Shown here one piece after another: positions 57,005 to 64,000 of a stretch of 64,000 bases of DNA. How positions within the stretch are numbered: position 1 is the stretch's first letter; every line of letters begins with the position of its first letter. The notes below the pieces were generated by a model that was given only the letters and a program-made list of their open reading frames with translations, did not search any database and was not told the origin of the DNA. A program made the translations under genes and the position numbers. This DNA comes from Micrasema longulum (Eukaryota > Arthropoda > Insecta > Trichoptera > Brachycentridae), in NCBI GenBank assembly GCA_022494885.1, contig JAGVSM010003958.1:62001-126000 (forward strand). The letters run 5' to 3'.

Positions 57005-59380
57005 TAGAACTGAGGCTTCCATTTTTAAATGAAAGGATGCATGTACAGCAGTGGCAAACGGTGATTTTGATTACAGGTAAGTTATAAAAAAAAAAAAATA
57101 TTTTTACCTATATAGTAGAAACATAATATAATATATGCTATAAATTGCTATTTTTTATGTGGTTTTGTATGATGCAACAACTCTCATCTATGAAATCAAC
57201 TTAATACTTCGTGATATATTATATTATGTAGGTATATTATCCATAACTTTAATGCATAACACAGCTAATTCAATAGGTTTTATGTATTCCCATTACGATT
57301 GATATGTCAACTGGCTGATTTCTTTTAAAAATTAATAATGCCAAAAACAGCCGCTTAAAGTGGCTCATGTTCTGCATATGACGCATGAAAGTAATTATGG
57401 TCATCTGTCAAATGTACCATTCCAAAGCAAATTAGCCCTTAAGAAATCATGTTTGAAACACTGTTTTCCAATTCGAGAATCTTTAAATGATTTGTGTGCT
57501 CAGTAGGTTTACACCAAACAAAAAAAACTGCCACTGGGTTTAAGATGTTCAAAATATAGTATAATTATTTGAATGAAGGAATAAGCTGGAATAATCGGCC
57601 AGTTTTTTAACTCGTTGCTGGCGCTGGGCGCGTTTTATTAATACTTTTATTTATATTCGAATAAAAATACAAATGGTGGCAATGATGTATAAGAAATAAT
57701 AATTATTTGCTTGTTTTTCTGTAAATAAAGTTACCGTAAAGCATATTTATGTCTTGTCAAATATAATGGTAAGCTGCGCATAGTCGCTTCTTTACACAAT
57801 TCGCCCATGCTGTACAGAGTGCCTAAAATTTTTGATTTTTAAGAAAAATGCGTGTCTTAGGTAAAAGGTGGAAGATTTTGATGAAAAATTAATTGGTACA
57901 TCCATTATCATCCGCCCAATTGTCGTGAAAGGGTGGGGTAGCATTGCCAGTCTCTAGATTCATTAGCTGAGAAGGGCTAGCTACTGTTGTGTCAAAAAGC
58001 TAGGATGACTAAAGATTATTCATACGCTAAGAACTCGCTCAAAATTAAAAAAATGCCTGTCTCCAAGCAATGCCGGCCGCACGCCTGTCTAGACCTTAAA
58101 ATGCCTGTTAAATGCGAAAAACGCATATAATATGATAAATCTAGCCGTGTGTGATAAGAAAATCCTTTTTTTTTATAATTATTTATATAAAGACACATAT
58201 TACAAAAAAAAATAACGTATCCCTAACTATATGAGGTCAAGAGTCCTGTGTTGAGTTGGGATATAGCAAAATAGAAAGTGGAAGCATGCATATTAATAAA
58301 GAACAACAAATAAAAAATATTACATAAATTTCAAAAACATCTTGAATTAATATTATCATATATAAATCTATGCAATTCTTAAAACTATATTATTAAACTC
58401 TTAAAAGAGAAAAACAGAATAGACGTATAGTTCAATCGTAAATATAATCCAATTCATTGAATAAATAATTGTATTTTTAAGAATATTTTTAACGATACCT
58501 CAATTTTTAACAGTACATTAATAAATACACTGCTAGCTGCCAGTTAGTGTCGTATCTATGGTAAGGAGGTAAATATAAATTGAGGACATATGGAGATATA
58601 TCCTCGTCTCATATAAATGTTTGCATCTGTATCATGATTTGATATGTTTTTTTTTCTTGTTGAGGGCAACGCAATATTTGGTATAATTAAGATGTAGCTA
58701 ATATAGAAATAACTTATCTATTTATCAACAATATTTTGAGTTTATCCAAATTTTTGTAGACAAGGACTGGATTCAACTCCCTGGGGAGCTGTTTATATTA
58801 ACATTTTACAACAGAGATGAAGAACATTTATTACGCGTCACATATTATGCGTCAGTGCCTTTGGTTTTTTTATTATTATGTTGCGTGGATTAATTAGAAT
58901 AAATAATTTCGGATTCTAAATCAGGAGTGTTTATTTAAGGTGATGAATATAATTAATATCTTCATCCATACGTATCGTATGGTAGCTAGATGTTTATTGC
59001 CTATTGTCTCTACAAATCCCATTCAATTCCTGGCAATGTGCAGTGATTGGAACCAGATCAAATAATGTATTCTCCCATTCTTCTGAGATACGAGAGAAGT
59101 ACTCCACAACAAGATGGACAAGTAAAGTGAGGTAATGTAGGTCTGTAGGACTGCTAGTAATACCTACCGTGTGCGCGACCACTATGCGCGAATCCAACCG
59201 AACCGCGATTGCGATCGTCAATACGAAAGATCGTTTTCGGTGGTAACATGCATTTTTCGAATTATATACTTTTTCTCTATGGGTTAACGAAGAATACTAT
59301 CGTCTCAATATCAGGCAACGAAGAAACTTTGAGTTCGTTTGTACTTCGCCAGTTTAGCTGAGAAAGCTCTTCCAACCTTA
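57005..59380. other. AT-rich stretch without a gene
   Basis: A modestly GC-richer minus-strand frame at 58994-59221 has no recognisable motif. Nothing else seen. Confidence 0.4.
58797..58832. mobile_element. MITE family A terminal fragment
   Basis: TTAACATTTTACAACAGAGA then TGAAGAACATTTATTA match the left end of the 54.6-kb copy; the similarity ends at 58832. Confidence 0.5.
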
Positions 59381-59384
59381 ATTA

Positions 59385-59615
59385 CATCATTATCATCATT
59401 GGTACACCAATCGCAGCGTATCTTGATCATTTTTTGTTACATAAAGGTAAAATGATTAGTCTTACGCTTCAGGTACCTTTTCAAATACTATAAAATATTT
59501 TAGTGTGAGAACACCCTATTTAATAAATATTTCATATTGACCCTGTCGGGAATCGAACCCGAGACCTCTTGCATGGTAGCCAAATATGCTGACCATTACA
59601 CAACGAGACCGACAA
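59385..59615 (-). mobile_element. SINE-2 near-full-length copy
   Basis: Minus strand: head GTCGGTCTCGTTGTGTAATG, B box GGTCTCGGGTTCGATTCCCG, body and 3' part ending in the CATCATTATCATCATTGG region. Well preserved. Confidence 0.85.
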
Positions 59616-59619
59616 ACCT

Positions 59620-61605
59620 TTATTACAATCAGGGTAGTATTTTGAATGCTTTAAAATGCTTTTTTTACCACGTATTTAGTACGTATTCATACTTCCAAAA
59701 AAATTGATACAGTTTTACACAAAAATTAAAGAAAAACTTCATTTATATTATTTATCAACAAATTAAACTGCTTCTTCGTGAAACTATTGGTAAAAATAAC
59801 ATTTTCAGCTATTCTGACTAGTTTCCCGTTCCAGGTTAAACTTTTTTTTGTGACACTGTTTCAGTAAGTTCTTTTACTAGATCAATTAATTTATTGCCAA
59901 TGTCATTCTACACTGATATTTATAAACAATTTAATTTGTGAAATGGTAACTGTTACTGCTGTAACTATTATTACCTTTAAGTCACTGAAACGCCCATTTC
60001 TAGTATATTCGCGATAACAAAGCGTTCTCTACGCTCACTAAAGCATTCAGAAAACCAACCTTAGGCTATTATCTTGTCTAGTAATGAAATAACCCTTTCA
60101 ATACTCATTTACGTATCTTTTTTTGTCTTCTCTTTCATGGTAGTAGCTGCTCGAATGTGGACAAAACTTCTTCTAATATCAGACGTCTTCACATTTTAAT
60201 CACGGTTGAAATGTCACTATATGAGTTTATCTTTCCTCTCTTTATCCCATTTTTACCTCCTCTTTTTCTCGTAGTAAAGTAATGACAGATTTTTACGCTT
60301 TATTTCCTTTATTGCGTCTTTATTTCATCGTTATTCAAAATATTTAAATTTAAAATATTACAATTTGTTTACATTTAAGATGACGTATTTTTTAAAGTTA
60401 AATGGTTTAGTTGGGAAGATTTGAAAAAATTGCCTCAAGGCAATATGCATATGAATAAATGAAATAAAATATAAACTAGGAAACTATTAGTGAAGTCAAA
60501 TGTCAAAAACAGTCAAATTCAAGTAGGAATTCAGAAATAAATTAGTTATTTAGTAATGTTTTGACCTCGTTTTGACTCAATAAAATTTTCACCGGTGACA
60601 AGGTTTTATCGTGACTGACATCGCGAAACTTTGGGAGACAAAAAGTATTATTTTATATTTATATACTTAGATACATTATTGTCAATCATTTTTTAACATT
60701 ATTATGGAAGTAAACTCCTGTAAAAATCCATGTAGCATTTATTATTTTAGTGATAAGGGCACGACAGGCTATGCCATTAAAACTTCCCTCGTTTCGGCTC
60801 AACTTTCGGAAAACTTTTGTTGACTCTTGTTCTAAGCCAGCCTACTATAACTACTCGGTATCCACAATACTTCATCCTTTGGACAAGGTATACCGCGTAG
60901 GCGGATTTGCTCTAAATTCCGTATAGTTTCAACTCTATAGCAAATCTAACGGTTATTTGTAAAAATAACATAGTTTGTTTGCCGATTTATTTACTTGCAA
61001 AACGCATTTCTGCTGTTTATATTTATTTTATTTTATTTTATTAGGTAATTCAACAAAGATACATACTAGAAAACATACAATTTGAAAGCATTCGTCGATA
61101 CAATTTTACATGCAAATATATCTTCAATTATAGAATTACACAAAATAGATTTATATATTAAGTTGTAATACATATTTTTTTTATACAGGATACAATGCAA
61201 TAAAAAAAAAGTTTTACGTGTGTACTTATTGAATAAGATTTATTCCTAAAAGATTATTCGCAAAAGCTGTGAGAGTATCATGAAAAATGTCAATTTTATT
61301 GTTTCGGCAGTATATAATATATTTCCGACACATGCGGGCCATAGGTGTGTGGATGTAGCATTATTTGAAAACAAAGGCAGTTTAAATATTTCCCAATGTT
61401 TGAGTGTTCTCAACCCCGCATTTATTTGTATTTTATTTAGGAGGTTAGTATCTATGTACTTTGTAGTTTATTATTTTAAACAGAAATTTTATATCGAAAA
61501 TAACGCGGCGTTTTATCAGAGAATTAAAATGAAAAAAAATTAGAAGTTGCTCATAATTTGAATTTGTACGTGGGTTAGAAATTTGGAACTTATACAAAAG
61601 GCATT
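59620..61605. other. AT-rich stretch without a gene
   Basis: A less AT-rich patch at 60750-60930 has no long open frame. Nothing recognised. Confidence 0.4.
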
Positions 61606-61609
61606 TTAA

Positions 61610-62230
61610 GAACTTTTTTGAACGGATATATATTAGGTATTAACAGTTATTCTCATATTTATAACAGGTACTCTGTTATGGTGAAGAGGGTTCAGAAGAA
61701 ATTTCTTCAGTTTCTCTTCATGAGGGAGTTCGGATATTACCCATGGCTTTGTCTCACTGAGTTCCTCCAGGGTATGCTCGGTTACAGCAGTTTGAAGACC
61801 AAAAAGAATGTGTATTTAACTACGCACTTCTTTCGATTGTTAAGCGGTATTTTTGACAACCCTGAAATTATGCGGAGCATTAGCTTTTATGTTCCGTATA
61901 CCTTAGACAGCGTCAGCATAGACTGTTTCACATCCCAATATACAGGACCAACCTGCAAATGGTTATGCCTGTTGGAAGGGCTATCTCTATGTTGAACAAT
62001 ATTACTTTAGACGTTGACATTTTTCACGTCTCTGAGGGAGGTTTTCGTAACAAGATTCTCTTACTTTTTTAACATATTATTCTCTGGATATTATGTAAAC
62101 TTATGTGCTATTTTTATAAATACCTAATTTTACCATATTATTTTAATTATTTTTATATGTATGAATTAAGATATTTCATTTTGTAATGTACATATTTATG
62201 AATAAATAAAATTGTAATAGAAATTAAATA
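61610..62230 (+). mobile_element. Jockey-like RT C-terminal end with frameshift
   Basis: From 61618 an open frame carries VMVKRVQKKFLQFLFMREFG and YYPWLCLTEFLQGMLGYSS, then HFFRLLSGIFDNPEIM, signatures of the RT C-terminus. Near 61950 the frame shifts to TNLQMVMPVGRAISMLNNIT and ends at TAA about 62070. A 3' UTR with AATAAATAAA follows to 62230. Confidence 0.8.
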
Positions 62231-62444
62231 AACATAAGTTGTGTCCACTTTTTTTAAATTAAAAAATGAGTACCAAAAGTTAAAAAAAAAAACTATAAAC
62301 CTGATAAGTCATTAGAAAGAAAATTTTCTGTTCTACAAGACAATGTGTTTGCTTTTACGTCACATATCAACAATATTTTGAGTATGTCCAAATTTTTGTA
62401 GATAGGCTGGATTTCGAGTTATTTAGATTGCAATTTGTTGCAAC

Positions 62445-62829
62445 AGAGAGGGAAAACATTTTTGAGAAAATAATTTAGAAATCTATCTACAGGCGTTTGG
62501 ATATACTTAAAATATTGATGATTAAACTAACTAGTAAAAGAAGCATAAAAATTGAAAAATTATTTCAAGCGTTGGCTAGTAGGTGAAATAGTTCAGCTGG
62601 ATGAATCTCACCCACATGATAAAGGTTTCAGCTATTTTACTTCACAAAAGTCATCAGATGGAAGAGTTAGGTTAATGTGGATGTTTAAACATAGGCAGAA
62701 TAGTGAATGTAATGACCCGTGTACAGTGGCCACTTCAACCAGTTAATGATAGGTAGTAAGCCCTGAAAATGCCTAGATTTCCATGTTCTCTTCTCAAAAA
62801 CGTTTTCTCTCTCAGTTGCAACAAATTTA
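62445..62829. mobile_element. MITE family A, full-length copy with short inverted repeats
   Basis: Ends AATTTGTTGCAACAGAGAGG and CTCTCAGTTGCAACAAATT are inverted; the interior has the AACTAGTAAAAGAAGCATAA, GGCTAGTAGGTGAAATAGTT and CTCACCCACATGATAAAGGT blocks in family order. Confidence 0.8.
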
Positions 62830-64000
62830 CAGATGATTTTATTTGATTACAAACCTTTTGTAAGGAATGTGGGAATATTGTTAGTAACAACAATAATACT
62901 ACAGTCATCTGCATACTACAATTTGGCAAGCCATTTTAGATTTGTTCCACCTAATAAACAGTCGCTCTCTAACCACAGTAATATTACCTATTTACAATAA
63001 ACATCAGCAGACAAAAGTGACAATTTTCGATACCTCTTTCTAGTTGCCTTCAATCGAGGAAATAAAGCTATTGGTATTTCTGGCTTGTTGTGACGTAAAT
63101 AATAAAAAAAAAATACCTTATAAATTTTAGTTGCAAATTTCACTACATCAAAATAAATATTGACCACGTTTTTTTCAAGAAAATAAAACTTCGCGAAATC
63201 ACGTATGAAATTATCTTATAAAATTAATAAACTATCTTTATTAATAAAAAAAATAAGAGAGATTTAAGAACATGCTCTTACAAGCAGCTCCAATAGTAAA
63301 ATACAGACCTCTTATTAAAAGAGTTGTAATTAAAACTACTTGTACACAGATGTAATACTACTTATTTTCTTCCACTTGTATTATTTCAGTTATCAGAAAC
63401 AAACAGTGCGTAGAATTTTGCCACATAGCAACTATGGGTGTAATAGATCAGATGTGTATTAAATGAGTTACAGAATTTCAAATACAAAATTTCAACCTAA
63501 ACTAATCTATTATTTCTAATCTTCCGGAAATTTTATTTAAACTCTTTTCTGAAGCATAAATGCAATATTAATTGGGATGCAAAAGGTCCCTTCTAATTGC
63601 ATCCTGAGAATAACAGTGACACAACTGAAAAAAACATTTTTTACAGGAGGGCAGTTAGTTATGCACACATCGGCGTTATTAGTAAATAAACATTCATTTG
63701 CAAAAACAAAACAACAACATAAAGTTCACTGACGTGTGCCATCTAGTTTTAAATGTTTTTAGTAACAATAATGCAATAGTGCCAATCTTTTTTTAATTTT
63801 AGTAAAAGGTTAAAACAAAACATTGACCATGCCTTTAACCTATTGTGGCAACAATTCAACGACTTAATACGGTTAAAATGCAGTCGTTATTAGATTTCAT
63901 ACTCTGGGAAATAAGTACCAAGACATCGGTGATTCATTTCATATGAAGTTAAGTCCCTATAAGGCGGTGATTTTCCTATATTTTATGGGTGAGAGTAAGT
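62830..64000. other. AT-rich end of the window
   Basis: No exon island, SINE head or foldback seen. Confidence 0.45.

Noticed and set aside
58994..59221. 75-codon minus-strand frame
   Set aside because: No domain, no splice context and no ATG context worth noting; kept only as unassigned DNA.

Overview
The window looks like nuclear DNA of an insect, most likely a moth or butterfly. It is strongly AT-rich, its introns run to several kilobases, coding exons stand out as short GC-richer islands with canonical splice sites, and it is packed with tRNA-derived SINEs, 5'-truncated non-LTR retrotransposon tails and foldback MITEs. The two RTE-like tails at 18.5 and 23.3 kb have a C-terminus of a kind I associate with lepidopteran genomes. 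That assignment is inference; no single-copy gene here is recognised well enough to fix the order.

Only two host genes can be supported. On the plus strand at 16.0-19.1 kb there is a complete-looking small gene. It has a TATA box, an arthropod initiator (TCAGT) at the right spacing, a 29-nt leader, an ATG in good context, a signal peptide and many basic cleavage sites. A GTGAGG donor at 16434 and a strong acceptor at 18894 join in phase 0 to a second exon, giving a 187-residue secreted protein that resembles a neuropeptide or hormone precursor. Reading through the donor gives a 143-residue form with its own AATAAA. On the minus strand, three exons at 50.66-50.87, 47.53-47.70 and 42.27-42.40 kb join in a single compatible frame (phases 0/2, 2/2, 2/0) to give 170 residues of an unidentified acidic, serine-rich then proline-rich protein. 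Its 5' end is outside the window or unrecognised, and its 3' end is ambiguous.

The rest is intergenic or intronic and dominated by mobile DNA. Retrotransposon tails: RTE-like pieces at 3.7, 18.5, 21.5 and 23.3 kb, and Jockey/CR1-like pieces at 14.5-15.5, 33.3, 37.1-37.9, 38.6, 43.4-43.9, 48.2 and 61.6 kb, mostly broken by frameshifts. SINEs: one family with about seven copies (SINE-1), a second with about eleven full or partial copies ending in a GATGAT repeat (SINE-2), a third with two copies (SINE-3), and a few single tRNA-like heads. Inverted-repeat elements: MITE family A (foldback; 7.3, 8.5, 9.5, 48.6, 54.6 and 62.4 kb), family B (10.5 and 55.8 kb), family C (20.1 and 44.9 kb), and single elements at 8.9, 21.6, 27.5, 34.4, 40.6 and 51.2 kb. 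Two local tandem arrays stand out: a 237-bp duplication at 2.99 kb inside a hAT-like composite, and a 154-bp triplication at 40.7 kb whose unit begins with the end of a foldback element.

I found no tRNA or rRNA gene, no CRISPR and no bacterial-type operon. Several insertions are nested (LINE in SINE-1, SINE-3 in a reverse transcriptase, hairpin MITE in an RTE tail), which gives a relative chronology. I did not find an unmistakable new biological system; the best candidate for something undescribed is the putative prohormone gene at 16-19 kb.
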